64,000 nt of DNA from Citrobacter sp. MGH106 (GCF_001037495.1 NZ_KQ089822.1:1798001-1862000), one strand, 5' to 3'. Counted from the first letter of the stretch, positions 1 through 10,147 are shown. A program made the numbers and translations. The notes: generated by a model from the letters alone, not told the origin.

Positions 1-496
1 TCTCCAGAACGCCATCTTCACCATCAACAGACGACGGATACCATTGCGTAAGAATAGGGCTGCCTTTGATAAGCGAATGGTCGGTAGACAACAGAAGCTG
101 CGGCTCCCGGCTGGGCAACTCAGGTTGTAGCTGGCGAATTGGGGTATTGCGATAACCAAAAATGCTTGAGCAATAGAGAATGCCGCGCTGGATCAGGCTT
201 ATAGAGCGCACTGTCTGTAGTCTGGCGGCATGTTTGCTCAGGGGTAAACGCGCCACGGAACAGGGCAAACCTATCAACGGCAGTAGCACATCGCGTCCGG
301 CCTGTAGGGGAAGGAGCACGTTATCCAGCGCTTCTACGGCATGATTGGCAAAAGTGACAGTGTAATGGTGATTTAAATTACGCTCCGAAATAAATCGGGC
401 AGACAATGTGAGTATGAGCGTCAGCAGTGCACAAATTGTGCAGACGATTAAGCGGTTACGACGATAAGTTTTGATGATCCGTTGTGCTGTTTGCAT
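1..496 (-). CDS. pdeD: Cyclic-di-GMP phosphodiesterase PdeD (YoaD), N-terminal part, cut by window edge
   Basis: Only the first ~165 codons are present; the gene runs off the left end. The start is the ATG at 496. An N-terminal membrane segment (about residues 16-35, ICALLTLILTLSARF) is followed by a periplasmic region with the C-S-S motif (LYCSSIFGY, and an earlier conserved Cys in GLPCSV). This is the CSS sensor domain found in front of EAL phosphodiesterases. The sequence closely resembles E. coli YoaD/PdeD, and the position downstream of sdaA on the same strand agrees. The EAL catalytic domain would lie outside the window. In the family the periplasmic cysteines sense redox state (Dsb system) and control c-di-GMP hydrolysis; that role is known for the family, not shown here. 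Confidence 0.88.
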   Translation of the reverse strand, partial: MQTAQRIIKTYRRNRLIVCTICALLTLILTLSARFISERNLNHHYTVTFANHAVEALDNVLLPLQAGRDVLLPLIGLPCSVARLPLSKHAARLQTVRSISLIQRGILYCSSIFGYRNTPIRQLQPELPSREPQLLLSTDHSLIKGSPILTQWYPSSVDGEDGVLE

Positions 497-626
497 GCGG
501 GCCGCCCGATAAGCCGTTGGTCACATTAGCCAACAGCAACAGAGCAAGTGTAGTGGGGAAAATTACGCTAGACGAGGATGAGGAAGTAAATTCGCCCATC
601 CGTCGCAGATGGGCGAAAAATAAGTA

Positions 627-1991
627 TTAGTCACACTGGACTTTAATCGCCAGGCCACCGCGTGATGTTTCACGGTATTTGGCGTTCATGTCCTTGCCGG
701 TTTCGTACATTGTTTCAATGACTTTATCCAGCGAGACGCGCGGGGCGCTGGTACGACGCATTGCCATTCGTGCAGCGTTGATAGCCTTAACGGAGGCAAT
801 CGCGTTACGTTCAATACAAGGCACCTGAACCTGTCCGGCAACCGGATCACAGGTCAGCCCCAGGTTGTGCTCCATACCGATTTCGGCAGCAACACAAACC
901 TGCTCAGGACTTGCACCCAGCAGTTCCGCCAGACCTGCCGCAGCCATCGAGCATGCCACGCCAACCTCGCCCTGACAGCCCACTTCCGCGCCAGAGATAG
1001 AGGCGTTCATTTTGTATAATGCGCCAATTGCACCGGCCGCCAGGAAATAGCGGGTATAAATATCCGGGCTGACGGACTCAATGAAATGGTCATAATAAGC
1101 CAGTACCGCAGGCACGATGCCGCAGGCACCGTTGGTTGGTGCAGTCACCACGCGGCCACCGGCGGCGTTCTCTTCGTTAACGGCCAGCGCAAACATGTTC
1201 ACCCAGTCGATCACATTCATCGGATCGCTGGAGAGTTTATCGCTGGAGACCAGCATACGGCGCAGGGCAGAAGCTCGGCGAGGAACGCGCAACGGACCCG
1301 GCAGAATCCCTTCGGTATTCATCCCACGGTCAATACAGGCCTGCATGGTTTGCCAGACGTTGCCAAAGTACTCTTCAATCTCTTTCTTGCTGTGCAGCGC
1401 AAGTTCGTTCTGCATCACCATGCCAGAGAGCGACAAGCCAGTGCTGTTACAGTACTCCAGCATTTCGGTTGCGGACTTGAACGGATAAGGCACGCTGACC
1501 TCATTCGCTGCATCCTGGCCAAAATGTTCTTCATCAACGATGAATCCACCGCCGATCGAATAGTATGTTTTGCTGTAAACGACGGTTTCGCCGTTGTACG
1601 CATGGATCTGCATACCGTTTTCATGCAACGGCAGGTTACCGTTGTGAAAACGCATTCCGTCATTCTGCGGGAAATCAACTTCGTGCTGGCCTTGCGCAAG
1701 CAGCAGGCGACCACGCGCTTCTACGTCGCGGATAAATCCGGGAATGCTGTCAATGTCTACGGTCGCAGGTTCATTACCTGCCAGACCCATAATAATGGCG
1801 ATATCGGTGTGGTGACCTTTACCCGTGAGCGACAGTGAACCATACACGTCGACGGCAACACGAGTAATGCTGTCCAGTAATCCTTTTTCGACCAGGTCAT
1901 CGACGAACTGTTTACCTGCCTTCATAGGCCCTACGGTATGGGAAGATGAGGGACCAATCCCCACCTTAAACATGTCGAATAGACTAATCAC
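627..1991 (-). CDS. sdaA: L-serine ammonia-lyase 1 (L-serine deaminase I)
   Basis: Deaminates L-serine to pyruvate and ammonia in the cytoplasm. The 454 residues match the full length of the iron-sulfur-dependent single-chain enzyme. The N-terminal SSSHT segment (residues ~15-19) belongs to the beta domain; the catalytic half carries NGACGIVPAV and the cysteine-containing stretch CDPVAGQVQVPC (about residues 381-392), which supplies [4Fe-4S] cluster ligands in this family. The start is GTG at 1991, with AGGAG placed 7 nt upstream, the same N-terminus (MISLFDMFKVGIG) as in E. coli. It stands alone between pdeD and nudL, all on the minus strand. A threonine/serine deaminase paralogue (SdaB) is the only alternative; synteny favours SdaA. 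Confidence 0.97.
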   Translation of the reverse strand: MISLFDMFKVGIGPSSSHTVGPMKAGKQFVDDLVEKGLLDSITRVAVDVYGSLSLTGKGHHTDIAIIMGLAGNEPATVDIDSIPGFIRDVEARGRLLLAQGQHEVDFPQNDGMRFHNGNLPLHENGMQIHAYNGETVVYSKTYYSIGGGFIVDEEHFGQDAANEVSVPYPFKSATEMLEYCNSTGLSLSGMVMQNELALHSKKEIEEYFGNVWQTMQACIDRGMNTEGILPGPLRVPRRASALRRMLVSSDKLSSDPMNVIDWVNMFALAVNEENAAGGRVVTAPTNGACGIVPAVLAYYDHFIESVSPDIYTRYFLAAGAIGALYKMNASISGAEVGCQGEVGVACSMAAAGLAELLGASPEQVCVAAEIGMEHNLGLTCDPVAGQVQVPCIERNAIASVKAINAARMAMRRTSAPRVSLDKVIETMYETGKDMNAKYRETSRGGLAIKVQCD

Positions 1992-2174
1992 GATAATACT
2001 CCTACAGGGCGACTGGGCTTTCCAGTAACGATGTTATAACTGCGCATAGTGTAAGAGGGAACGCGGCGATCGGCTTAACTATTCACATGAATTAAACTAA
2101 TAGATAACCGCGATTTTACTAATGTTGTGACGGGAGTTTCAGGTTGTGTCTTCTGCGCGTAAAGATAAGTATAG

Positions 2175-2753
2175 TCAGGGTTTCACGCCAATTTGCAGCG
2201 CCAGCTCACGAATTATCCCAGCGGTCATTCCCCAGACGAAATAATGCTCATACCAGGAGAGCCAGACCCGATGAGAATCGCCACGACGATAAACATCCAG
2301 TGGATGGTAGCGTCCCAAATGCAGGGCCTGTGCCAACGGCATTTCAAAAACGGCGGAAACTTCATCTTCGCTGGCCCGATAGGGCAAATTAGGTGGAATT
2401 ATCCCCACTACAGGAGTGACCTGGAAGCCCGTCACGCTGTCGACCGGAGGCAAAACGCCGATCACTTCCACTGATTCGGGCGGAATCGCGACTTCTTCCT
2501 GTGCTTCGCGCAACGCGGCGGCAATCAGTGAAGCGTCGCTGCTGTCCACGGCACCGCCGGGAAAAGCGACCTGTCCGGCGTGCTTGCGTAGATGAACGGA
2601 ACGTTGGGTCAACAGGAGTCCTGGTTGCGCGCGCCGGACTACAGGAATAAGTACAGCTGCCTGGCGCTGGTTTAACGCTTCCCGGTTTATTTGCGGACGC
2701 AAAAGCTGGAAGCGCGATAAAAAATCATCAAGCGTCAGGTTGCTGTATTCCAC
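2175..2753 (-). CDS. nudL: Nudix hydrolase NudL (YeaB), CoA pyrophosphatase-like
   Basis: A 192-residue Nudix protein. The Nudix box is visible as GGAVD...[10 protein letters not shown] (about residues 66-90), preceded by the [21 protein letters not shown] stretch characteristic of the coenzyme A pyrophosphatase branch (UPF0035). The expected reaction is hydrolysis of CoA or a related nucleoside diphosphate derivative; the E. coli protein is poorly characterised. The start is GTG at 2753, only three bases after the pabB stop codon, so translational coupling with pabB is likely. The length equals the E. coli homologue. Confidence 0.93.
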   Translation of the reverse strand: MEYSNLTLDDFLSRFQLLRPQINREALNQRQAAVLIPVVRRAQPGLLLTQRSVHLRKHAGQVAFPGGAVDSSDASLIAAALREAQEEVAIPPESVEVIGVLPPVDSVTGFQVTPVVGIIPPNLPYRASEDEVSAVFEMPLAQALHLGRYHPLDVYRRGDSHRVWLSWYEHYFVWGMTAGIIRELALQIGVKP

Positions 2754-2756
2754 TGT

Positions 2757-4118
2757 TTAGTTCTCCAGTTGGTGCAAAATACGATTCACTTTATCAAACG
2801 TTTCCTGATATTCCGCGTCTTCCTGACTGTCTGCAACAATGCCGCCGCCCGCAGAGCAGTAGATCTGTCCGTCTACAGCTGTCAGAGTACGGATGGTGAT
2901 ACTGGTATCCATATTGCCGCAAAAACTCAGATAACCAATACTGCCGCACCAGGCGTTACGTCTTTGTGGCTCCAGTTCATCAATAATTTCCATTGCCCGA
3001 ACTTTCGGCGCGCCGGTAATTGACCCTCCTGGGAAGGCTGCGCGTAGCAAATCTGTTGCATGCAACGTCTCTGGCAAATGCGCGGTGATGGTACTGACCA
3101 GATGATGCACGGCTGGGAACGGCTCAACCACAAAGAGCTCTGGTACGTTTACCGAGCCTGGCACGGCAACGCGGCCTATATCGTTGCGCATCAAGTCGAC
3201 GATCATCAGATTTTCCGCCCGATCCTTTGGAGAGTTCGCCAGTGTTTGAGCCTGCAGGCGATCGGCATCAGGGGAGTCCAGTCTGGGTAATGTGCCTTTA
3301 ATGGGACGCGTCTGGATGTGCTGGTTTTCTAACTGAATAAAACGTTCAGGCGAAAGGCTGAGAATCGCCCCTTCCTCAAAACGTAAAAATGCACTGAACG
3401 GGGCGCGGTTCGCATGGTTTAGACGTACAAACGCCAGCCACTCATCGCCTTGATAATGCGCCTGAAAGCGCTGGGCAAGATTGACCTGATAGCAATCGCC
3501 GCTGTGCAGATAACGCTGCACCTGACGGAATTTTTCACCGTACTGCGCACGGGTCATATTGGACCGCCACGAGGATGTTAACGAAAACGGTTCGCGCACG
3601 GATATCTGTTGATTTTCCAGCCAACGGCGTCGTGCCTGCACATCGGAGTGGCTAAGTAGTGACACCTTTTGCAACTGATGATCGACAATCAGCGCCCAAT
3701 CGTAAATGCCAACCGCCATGTCCGGTAGCGTGATATCCTGTTCGGCTTCCGTTGGCAGAGATTCAAAACGGCGGCCTAAATCATAGCCAAACAGACCCAG
3801 CGCGCCTCCCTGAAACGGAAGATCGGGATTATAATCGGGCTGAATAGCCAGCGATGTCAGCGCCGAGTGTAAGACCGTCATCGGATCATCAACCGTTTGC
3901 TTAGTACCGTGCCGGTCATGCACAACGGTCTCTTCAGCACGTGTGACCAGCGTTGTGATGGGGTCGGCGACCAGAATATCAAAGCGACTATGCGGATGGT
4001 CGGCATGGCCTGAATGCAAAAGCATTGCCCAGGGCTGGTGGCTTAATGTGGCAAAATAGTGCTCAGCGGCGTCCAGACGCCAGGGTAGTGTGATTACAGC
4101 GGGAGATAACGTCTTCAT
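2757..4118 (-). CDS. pabB: Aminodeoxychorismate synthase component I
   Basis: Converts chorismate plus PabA-derived ammonia to 4-amino-4-deoxychorismate, the first step of p-aminobenzoate and folate synthesis. The 453 residues have the chorismate-binding fold. The motif RPIKGTLPR (near residue 274) carries the lysine that attacks chorismate in PabB; the equivalent position in anthranilate synthase is alanine, which separates the two. C-terminal signatures PGGSITGAPK and AGGGIVADS are present. The ATG start has no close upstream gene; yoaH is divergent with an 83-bp gap. nudL follows after three bases, suggesting a two-gene transcript. Confidence 0.97.
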   Translation of the reverse strand: MKTLSPAVITLPWRLDAAEHYFATLSHQPWAMLLHSGHADHPHSRFDILVADPITTLVTRAEETVVHDRHGTKQTVDDPMTVLHSALTSLAIQPDYNPDLPFQGGALGLFGYDLGRRFESLPTEAEQDITLPDMAVGIYDWALIVDHQLQKVSLLSHSDVQARRRWLENQQISVREPFSLTSSWRSNMTRAQYGEKFRQVQRYLHSGDCYQVNLAQRFQAHYQGDEWLAFVRLNHANRAPFSAFLRFEEGAILSLSPERFIQLENQHIQTRPIKGTLPRLDSPDADRLQAQTLANSPKDRAENLMIVDLMRNDIGRVAVPGSVNVPELFVVEPFPAVHHLVSTITAHLPETLHATDLLRAAFPGGSITGAPKVRAMEIIDELEPQRRNAWCGSIGYLSFCGNMDTSITIRTLTAVDGQIYCSAGGGIVADSQEDAEYQETFDKVNRILHQLEN

Positions 4119-4201
4119 CAGTCCTGACTCGTTGCTACTTCACTGGCTATGTGCCGGGTAGCATGAAATAATTAGCGCTAATAATTTAGCAGGAGTTCAC
4201 C

Positions 4202-4387
4202 ATGATTGCAGGTTTACCTTCACTCACGCACGATCAGCAGCAACAGGCGGTTGAACGCATTCATGAACTGATATCCCAGGGGATGAGCAGTGGCGAGGCG
4301 ATTACGAAAGTGGCTGCTGAATTACGCGCCAGCCATACCGGCGAACGGATCGTGGCGCGTTTTGAAGATGAAGACGAAGACGAGTAA
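4202..4387 (+). CDS. yoaH: UPF0181 family small protein YoaH
   Basis: A 61-residue soluble, acidic-tailed protein with the sequence [19 protein letters not shown] at its start and FEDEDEDE at its end, very close to E. coli YoaH (59-60 residues). AGGAG stands 7-8 nt before the ATG. The function is unknown. It is divergent from pabB and convergent with yoaB; E. coli yoaC, which I recall between yoaB and yoaH, is absent here. Confidence 0.9.
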   Translation: MIAGLPSLTHDQQQQAVERIHELISQGMSSGEAITKVAAELRASHTGERIVARFEDEDEDE

Positions 4388-4393
4388 CGTCGG

Positions 4394-4738
4394 TTACACC
4401 GCAGCGATAATCTTTATCTCAACTTTGTATTTTGGGTTCATTAACCCGGCTTGTACGGTGCAGCGTACCGGGGCGTGACCGGCAACAACCCAGGCATCCC
4501 AGGCCTTATTCATAGCGGCAAAATCGTTCTTGTCAGCCAGAAACAGGGTAGCATCAAGAATACGTGACTTGTTGCTGCCCTGTTTTTCCAGCACAGCATC
4601 AATTTGCGCCAGCGTGTTTGCCGTTTGTTCGAATGCGTCTGCATCCAGATTTTCCGGCACACCGGTGTAATACAACGTGTTGTTGTGAATCACCACGTCA
4701 GACCAACGATCCTCGGCATCAATACGCACGATAGTCAT
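4394..4738 (-). CDS. yoaB: RidA family protein YoaB
   Basis: A 114-residue member of the RidA/YjgF/UK114 superfamily, which includes enzymes that hydrolyse reactive enamine/imine intermediates. The C-terminal segment ending in RCTVQAGLMNPKYKVEIKI holds the conserved family Arg (in the APVRC context). Start ATG at 4738 with AGGA 8 nt upstream. It lies convergent with yoaH (6 bp apart) and divergent from yoaA. Whether this paralogue acts on the same 2-aminoacrylate substrate as RidA cannot be told from the sequence. Confidence 0.9.
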   Translation of the reverse strand: MTIVRIDAEDRWSDVVIHNNTLYYTGVPENLDADAFEQTANTLAQIDAVLEKQGSNKSRILDATLFLADKNDFAAMNKAWDAWVVAGHAPVRCTVQAGLMNPKYKVEIKIIAAV

Positions 4739-4868
4739 ACATTTTTCCTCGTTAAATTTCCATTTTTACGCCGCAAGACTGCCATAATGTCAGTCTGACG
4801 TCACCTCTTCAACTGGCGAAAGACCCGATGGCCTGACATAATCCCTGTTCAAATGAACAGGGGGTAGT

Positions 4869-6779
4869 GTGACGGACGATTTTGCAGCAGACGGTCAGTT
4901 GGCTAAAGCGATACCGGGTTTTAAACCACGTGAACCACAACGACAGATGGCCCTGGCCGTCGCGCATGCCATTGAAAAATCACAGCCGCTTGTCGTAGAG
5001 GCCGGGACCGGAACAGGGAAAACCTACGCCTATCTTGCCCCCGCGCTGCGCGCTGGAAAGAAAGTCATCATCTCTACCGGATCGAAAGCACTGCAGGATC
5101 AGCTTTACAGCCGCGATCTGCCTACTGTGGCAAAAGCGTTGAAATTCACCGGCAAACTGGCGCTATTGAAAGGGCGCTCCAACTACCTTTGCCTGGAGCG
5201 ACTCGAACAACAGGCACTGGCGGGCGGTGACCTGCCGGTCCAGATATTAAGCGACGTTATTCTGTTGCGATCGTGGTCAAATCAAACCCTCGATGGAGAC
5301 ATCAGCACCTGTGTCAGTGTGGCCGAAGATTCACAGGCCTGGCCGCTGGTGACCAGCACCAACGACAACTGTTTGGGCAGCGACTGCCCGCTGTATAAAG
5401 AGTGCTTTGTTGTCAAAGCGCGTAAAAAAGCGATGGACGCAGACGTTATAGTGGTAAACCACCATCTGTTTCTTGCCGATATGGTGGTGAAAGAGAGTGG
5501 GTTCGGTGAACTGATCCCTGAGGCTGACGTGATGATCTTCGATGAAGCCCATCAGCTACCGGATATCGCCAGCCAGTATTTTGGTCAGTCACTCTCCAGC
5601 CGCCAACTTCTCGACCTTGCAAAGGACATTACCATCGCGTATCGCACCGAGCTGAAAGATACTCAACAGCTACAAAAGTGTGCTGACCGTCTTGCTCAAA
5701 GCGCACAGGATTTCCGCCTGCAACTGGGTGAGCCGGGCTATCGCGGCAACCTGCGGGAGCTGCTGGCGGATCAGCGCGTGCAGCGAGCATTTTTACTGCT
5801 CGATGATACCCTGGAGCTGTGTTACGACGTGGCAAAACTCTCTCTGGGACGTTCGGCACTGCTGGATGCGGCGTTTGAGCGAGCCACGTTGTATCGCACC
5901 CGTTTGAAACGGCTAAAAGAGATTAACCAGCCAGGGTTCAGCTACTGGTATGAATGCACCTCGCGCCATTTCACCCTGGCGCTGACGCCACTCACGGTGG
6001 CGGATAAATTCAAAGAAGTGATGGAACAAAAACCGGGCTGCTGGATTTTCACCTCAGCGACGTTGTCGGTAAACGATGATCTCCACCACTTTACGGCGCG
6101 GCTGGGTATTGAACAGGCGGAGTCGATGCTGCTGCCTAGCCCCTTTGATTACACGCGTCAGGCGCTGCTGTGCGTACCACGTAATCTACCGCAAACCAAT
6201 CAGCCAGGGGCGGCGCGCCAGTTGGCATCTATGTTGCGGCCAATCATCGAGGCGAACAACGGTCGTTGTTTTATGCTGTGTACCTCGCACGCGATGATGC
6301 GCGACCTGGCGGAACAGTTTCGCGCCACCATGACGCTTCCCGTGTTGTTGCAGGGAGAGACCAGCAAAGGGCAACTGCTGCAACAGTTTGTTAGCGCGGG
6401 GAATGCTTTACTGGTGGCTACCAGTAGTTTCTGGGAAGGGGTGGACGTGCGTGGTGATACGCTTTCGCTGGTTATTATCGACAAGCTGCCGTTTACCTCA
6501 CCGGACGATCCATTGTTGAAAGCGCGAATGGAAGATTGCCGCCTGCGCGGCGGCGATCCTTTTGACGAAGTCCAGCTCCCGGATGCGGTTATCACCCTGA
6601 AACAGGGGGTGGGGCGTTTGATACGTGATGCTGACGATCGCGGTGTGCTGGTGATTTGTGACAACCGGCTGGTGATGCGACCCTATGGCGCCACCTTCCT
6701 GGCGAGTCTGCCGCCGGCACCGCGTACGCGTGACATTGCCCGCGCTGTTCGATTTCTTGCTATACCAACGGCTGAGTAA
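4869..6779 (+). CDS. yoaA: DinG/XPD-family iron-sulfur DNA helicase YoaA
   Basis: A superfamily 2 helicase of 636 residues. Walker A GTGTGKT is at residues 46-52 and the DEAH box (DEAHQLPD) at 225-228; four cysteines between about residues 148 and 180 (TCVSV, DNCLGSDC, KECFV) form the expected [4Fe-4S] pocket. C-terminal motifs include SFWEGVDVRG and the QGVGRLIR motif VI. In E. coli YoaA pairs with the HolC (chi) subunit of DNA polymerase III and promotes repair of stalled forks. The start is GTG at 4869, the same N-terminus as E. coli. tsaB follows 58 bp downstream on the same strand. Confidence 0.95.
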   Translation: MTDDFAADGQLAKAIPGFKPREPQRQMALAVAHAIEKSQPLVVEAGTGTGKTYAYLAPALRAGKKVIISTGSKALQDQLYSRDLPTVAKALKFTGKLALLKGRSNYLCLERLEQQALAGGDLPVQILSDVILLRSWSNQTLDGDISTCVSVAEDSQAWPLVTSTNDNCLGSDCPLYKECFVVKARKKAMDADVIVVNHHLFLADMVVKESGFGELIPEADVMIFDEAHQLPDIASQYFGQSLSSRQLLDLAKDITIAYRTELKDTQQLQKCADRLAQSAQDFRLQLGEPGYRGNLRELLADQRVQRAFLLLDDTLELCYDVAKLSLGRSALLDAAFERATLYRTRLKRLKEINQPGFSYWYECTSRHFTLALTPLTVADKFKEVMEQKPGCWIFTSATLSVNDDLHHFTARLGIEQAESMLLPSPFDYTRQALLCVPRNLPQTNQPGAARQLASMLRPIIEANNGRCFMLCTSHAMMRDLAEQFRATMTLPVLLQGETSKGQLLQQFVSAGNALLVATSSFWEGVDVRGDTLSLVIIDKLPFTSPDDPLLKARMEDCRLRGGDPFDEVQLPDAVITLKQGVGRLIRDADDRGVLVICDNRLVMRPYGATFLASLPPAPRTRDIARAVRFLAIPTAE

Positions 6780-6837
6780 TTTGTTACGGAGTATGGTAAG
6801 ATGCGCGCCAAATTTATTGATCTGATCACGAAGACCC

Positions 6838-7533
6838 ATGCGAATTCTGGCTATCGATACCGCCACAGAAGCGTGCTCTGTTGCCCTGTGGAATGACGGT
6901 AATATCAAGGCTCATTTCGAGCTTTGCCCACGAGAACATACCCAACGAATCCTGCCGATGGTTCAGGACATCCTGACTGATGACGGTACTACCTTAACGG
7001 AGATCGACGCGCTGGCGTTTGGTCGCGGTCCCGGAAGTTTTACCGGTGTACGTATTGGTATCGGTATTGCTCAGGGGCTGGCATTAGGTGCGGAATTACC
7101 CATGATCGGCGTTTCAACTCTGGCAACAATGGCGCAGGGAGCCTGGCGTAAAACTGGGGCAATGCGCGTGCTGGCGGCGATTGACGCACGTATGGGTGAA
7201 GTTTACTGGGCCGAATACCAGCGTGATGAAGACGGCGTCTGGCACGGCGAAGAGACGGAAGCGGTATTAACACCAGAACAAGTTCATGAGCGTTTGCTGC
7301 AACTTTCCGGCGATTGGGCGACGGTTGGCACAGGCTGGTCGGCATGGCCTGAACTCGGCAAAGACAGTGGTCTGATGCTGATTGATGGCGGCGTTTTGCT
7401 TCCGGCTGCTGAAGACATGTTGCCTGTCGCCACTCAAATGCTGGCAGCAGGAAAGACGGTTGCGGTGGAACATGCTGAACCGGTTTATTTACGTAACACC
7501 GTAGCGTGGAAGAAACTTCCCGGGAAAGAATGA
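6838..7533 (+). CDS. tsaB: tRNA threonylcarbamoyladenosine biosynthesis protein TsaB
   Basis: A 231-residue ASKHA-fold protein (YeaZ) that forms the TsaB-TsaD-TsaE complex for t6A37 modification of ANN-decoding tRNAs. The N-terminal motif [15 protein letters not shown] and the central [14 protein letters not shown] are diagnostic. It starts at ATG 6838 and is followed by yeaY after 94 bp. Essential in E. coli, where it holds the catalytic partner TsaD; it lacks the metal-binding histidines of TsaD. Confidence 0.96.
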   Translation: MRILAIDTATEACSVALWNDGNIKAHFELCPREHTQRILPMVQDILTDDGTTLTEIDALAFGRGPGSFTGVRIGIGIAQGLALGAELPMIGVSTLATMAQGAWRKTGAMRVLAAIDARMGEVYWAEYQRDEDGVWHGEETEAVLTPEQVHERLLQLSGDWATVGTGWSAWPELGKDSGLMLIDGGVLLPAAEDMLPVATQMLAAGKTVAVEHAEPVYLRNTVAWKKLPGKE

Positions 7534-7627
7534 ATCTTAGTAGTAAATACCCTGATTAATTTGAATTGCAGTTCATACGCGGCAGTTTGACAGAGACAGG
7601 GCAGGCGCTGAGAAAAGGGAGTCGCAC

Positions 7628-8209
7628 ATGGCGGTTCAAAAACAGGTAATGAAAGGTGTACTGGCTGGTGTATTAGCATTAATGCTAAGCGGTTGCGTCA
7701 CCATTCCGGATGCGATTAAAGGTTCAAGCCCTACACCGCAGCAGGATCTGGTGCGGGTGATGAATGCACCGCAGTTGTACGTCGGACAGGAAGCGCGTTT
7801 CGGCGGTAAAGTGGTGGACATTCAGAATCAGCAGGGGAAATCCCGTCTGGAAATTGCTACCGTTCCGCTCGACAGTGGCGCGCGACCAATACTGGGAGAA
7901 GCCTCACGCGGAAGGATTTATGCTGATGTAAACGGCTTCCTCGATCCGGTTGATTTTCGTGGACAACTGGTTACCGTCGTGGGACCGATTAGCGGCACGG
8001 TAGACGGTAAAATCGGTAGTACGCCGTATAAGTTTATGCTGATGCAGGTAACAGGTTATAAACGCTGGCATATTACTCAGCAGATCGTGATGCCACCGCA
8101 ACCGATTGACCCCTGGTTCTATGGTGCGCGTGGCTGGCCATACGGCTATGGCGGTTGGGGATGGTACAATCCCGGTCCCGCACAGGTTCAGACGATAGTA
8201 ACAGAGTAA
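7628..8209 (+). CDS. yeaY: Slp-family outer-membrane lipoprotein YeaY
   Basis: A lipoprotein of 193 residues with signal peptide and lipobox LSGC (acylated Cys23). The rest matches the Slp/YeaY family, with a Tyr/Gly/Trp-rich C-terminus ([17 protein letters not shown]). The function is unknown. E. coli yeaY is reported to be sigma-E responsive; upstream I see a possible sigma-E-like pair, GAAACTT at 7512-7518 and TCTTAG at 7535-7540 with a 16-nt spacer, which is a weak match. A stem-loop follows the gene, before fadD. Confidence 0.92.
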   Translation: MAVQKQVMKGVLAGVLALMLSGCVTIPDAIKGSSPTPQQDLVRVMNAPQLYVGQEARFGGKVVDIQNQQGKSRLEIATVPLDSGARPILGEASRGRIYADVNGFLDPVDFRGQLVTVVGPISGTVDGKIGSTPYKFMLMQVTGYKRWHITQQIVMPPQPIDPWFYGARGWPYGYGGWGWYNPGPAQVQTIVTE

Positions 8210-8230
8210 CTCTTTGTTTTATTGGTAAAA

Positions 8231-8257
8231 GAAACAGCGGCTCGTCCGCTGTTTCTG
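8231..8257 (+). terminator. Stem-loop after yeaY
   Basis: Inverted repeat GAAACAGCGG (8231-8240) / CCGCTGTTTC (8246-8255) with a 5-nt loop, 20 bp after the yeaY stop. The following U-tract is short (TTTC), so it may be a weak, leaky terminator; some yeaY transcripts may read into fadD. Confidence 0.5.
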
Positions 8258-8324
8258 CATTAACGTGGATATAAAAAAAATAAATAGTGACGCGCTTCGC
8301 AACCTTGTCGTTGTGTAATAAACA

Positions 8325-8341
8325 AACTGGTACGCTGAGTT
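8325..8341 (+). promoter_or_regulatory. Probable FadR operator upstream of fadD
   Basis: The 17-bp sequence AACTGGTACGCTGAGTT resembles the FadR consensus (ACTGGTCnGACnnGTT form) and the known E. coli fadD operator (CTGGTATGATGAGTT). It lies 73 bp before the fadD start, where FadR represses fadD in the absence of long-chain acyl-CoA. fadR itself is in this window at 25.5 kb. Confidence 0.65.
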
Positions 8342-8413
8342 AATATTATGTTAACAGTTTGTTTATTGTCTGGGGTTGTGATGACGACGAATACGCATTT
8401 TAGAGGTGATGTA

Positions 8414-10099
8414 TTGAAAAAGGTTTGGCTTAACCGTTATCCCGAGGGCGTTCCCGCGGAGATCAATCCTGACCGTTATCAATCCCTGGTGGAGCTCTTT
8501 GAACACTCAGTAAGGCGCTATGCTGACCAGCCCGCGTTTGTAAATATGGGGGAGGTGATGACCTTCCGCAAACTGGAGGAGCGTAGTCGGGCATTTGCGG
8601 CCTACTTGCAACAGGGGCTTGGGCTGAAAAAGGGCGATCGTGTCGCGCTAATGATGCCTAACCTGCTGCAGTATCCTGTGGCATTGTTCGGCATCCTGCG
8701 TGCCGGAATGATCGTCGTGAACGTTAACCCGTTGTATACGCCGCGGGAACTGGAGCATCAGCTTAATGACAGCGGTGCGGCGGCGATCGTTATTGTCTCC
8801 AACTTTGCTCATACGCTGGAGAAAGTGGTCGATAAAACGTCGGTTCAACATGTGATCCTGACGCGTATGGGCGATCAGCTTTCTACCGCTAAAGGGACGC
8901 TGGTTAACTTTGTCGTCAAGTACATCAAGCGTCTGGTGCCGAAATACCACCTGCCTGATGCCATCTCGTTTCGCAGCGCGTTACAAAACGGCTATCGCAT
9001 GCAGTATGTGAAGCCTGAAGTGGTCTCTGAAGATCTGGCTTTCCTGCAGTATACCGGTGGCACCACCGGCGTGGCGAAAGGCGCAATGCTAACGCACCGT
9101 AATATGCTGGCTAACCTGGAACAGGTCAATGCTACCTACGGTCCATTGCTGCATCCGGGTAAAGAGCTGGTGGTGACTGCGCTGCCGTTGTATCACATTT
9201 TCGCGTTGACCATGAACTGCCTGTTGTTTATCGAACTGGGTGGTCAAAACCTGTTGATCACTAACCCGCGAGATATTCCGGGTCTGGTGAAAGAGCTGGC
9301 AAAATACCCGTTTACCGCGATGACCGGCGTCAATACGCTGTTTAACGCTTTGTTGAATAACAAAGAATTTCAGCAACTGGACTTTTCATCACTGCATCTC
9401 TCCGCGGGTGGTGGTATGCCGGTACAGCAGGCGGTAGCAGAACGCTGGGTGAAGCTGACCGGACAGTATCTGCTGGAAGGTTACGGCCTGACCGAGTGTG
9501 CGCCGCTGGTGAGTGTCAACCCTCACGATATCGATTATCACAGTGGCAGTATCGGCCTGCCGGTTCCTTCCACTGACGTTAAACTGGTGGATGACGACGA
9601 TAACGAAGTGCCACCAGGGGAACCTGGCGAGCTGTGCGTTAAAGGTCCGCAGGTAATGCTGGGGTACTGGCAGCGACCAGATGCAACAGATGAAATTGTC
9701 AAAGACGGTTGGTTGCACACCGGTGATATTGCGGTGATGGATGATGAAGGTTTCCTGCGGATTGTCGATCGCAAAAAAGATATGATCCTGGTTTCAGGTT
9801 TCAACGTCTATCCGAACGAGATTGAAGATGTGGTGATGCAACACCCAGGTGTCCAGGAAGTGGCCGCAGTTGGTGTGCCGTCGGGCAGCAGCGGTGAGGC
9901 TGTGAAAATTTTTGTGGTGAAGAAAGACGCCTCGTTAACCGATGAAGCCTTGATTACCTTTTGTCGACGTCAGCTGACGGGCTATAAAGTGCCGAAGCTG
10001 GTGGAATTCCGTGATGAGCTGCCAAAATCAAACGTTGGCAAAATTTTGAGACGAGAATTACGTGACGAAGCACGTGGCAAAGTGGACAATAAAAGCTAA
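8414..10099 (+). CDS. fadD: Long-chain fatty acid-CoA ligase FadD
   Basis: Activates exogenous long-chain fatty acids to acyl-CoA using ATP, coupled to FadL-dependent uptake at the inner membrane. The TTG at 8414 was chosen as start: it has GAGGTG upstream and yields exactly the 561-residue E. coli protein ([10 protein letters not shown]...); an in-frame ATG at 8348 would add an unusual leader. The AMP-binding motif [12 protein letters not shown] is at about residue 213, and the FACS signature region ([12 protein letters not shown]...RKKDMI) near residues 430-455. The C-terminal catalytic Lys context [11 protein letters not shown] is present. Regulation by FadR is expected from the operator upstream. 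Confidence 0.97.
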   Translation: MKKVWLNRYPEGVPAEINPDRYQSLVELFEHSVRRYADQPAFVNMGEVMTFRKLEERSRAFAAYLQQGLGLKKGDRVALMMPNLLQYPVALFGILRAGMIVVNVNPLYTPRELEHQLNDSGAAAIVIVSNFAHTLEKVVDKTSVQHVILTRMGDQLSTAKGTLVNFVVKYIKRLVPKYHLPDAISFRSALQNGYRMQYVKPEVVSEDLAFLQYTGGTTGVAKGAMLTHRNMLANLEQVNATYGPLLHPGKELVVTALPLYHIFALTMNCLLFIELGGQNLLITNPRDIPGLVKELAKYPFTAMTGVNTLFNALLNNKEFQQLDFSSLHLSAGGGMPVQQAVAERWVKLTGQYLLEGYGLTECAPLVSVNPHDIDYHSGSIGLPVPSTDVKLVDDDDNEVPPGEPGELCVKGPQVMLGYWQRPDATDEIVKDGWLHTGDIAVMDDEGFLRIVDRKKDMILVSGFNVYPNEIEDVVMQHPGVQEVAAVGVPSGSSGEAVKIFVVKKDASLTDEALITFCRRQLTGYKVPKLVEFRDELPKSNVGKILRRELRDEARGKVDNKS

Positions 10100-10121
10100 G
10101 CGTTAAGACAGCCATCAGAAA

Positions 10122-10147
10122 GCGCCGGTTAAACCGGCGTTTTTTTT
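10122..10147 (+). terminator. fadD terminator / rnd leader stem followed by eight U
   Basis: Arms CGCCGGTT (10123-10130) and AACCGGCG (10132-10139) are followed by exactly eight T (10140-10147). It looks like a rho-independent terminator for fadD, but it stands 24 nt before the rnd start codon. In E. coli the corresponding stem and run of eight U lie in the rnd leader, and the U-run was reported to be needed for efficient rnd translation. Confidence 0.8.

Noticed and set aside
1086-1838. A 250-codon plus-strand open frame opposite sdaA
   Set aside because: Lies wholly on the opposite strand of a well-conserved enzyme gene, shows no recognisable domain and no ribosome-binding site; an antisense shadow.
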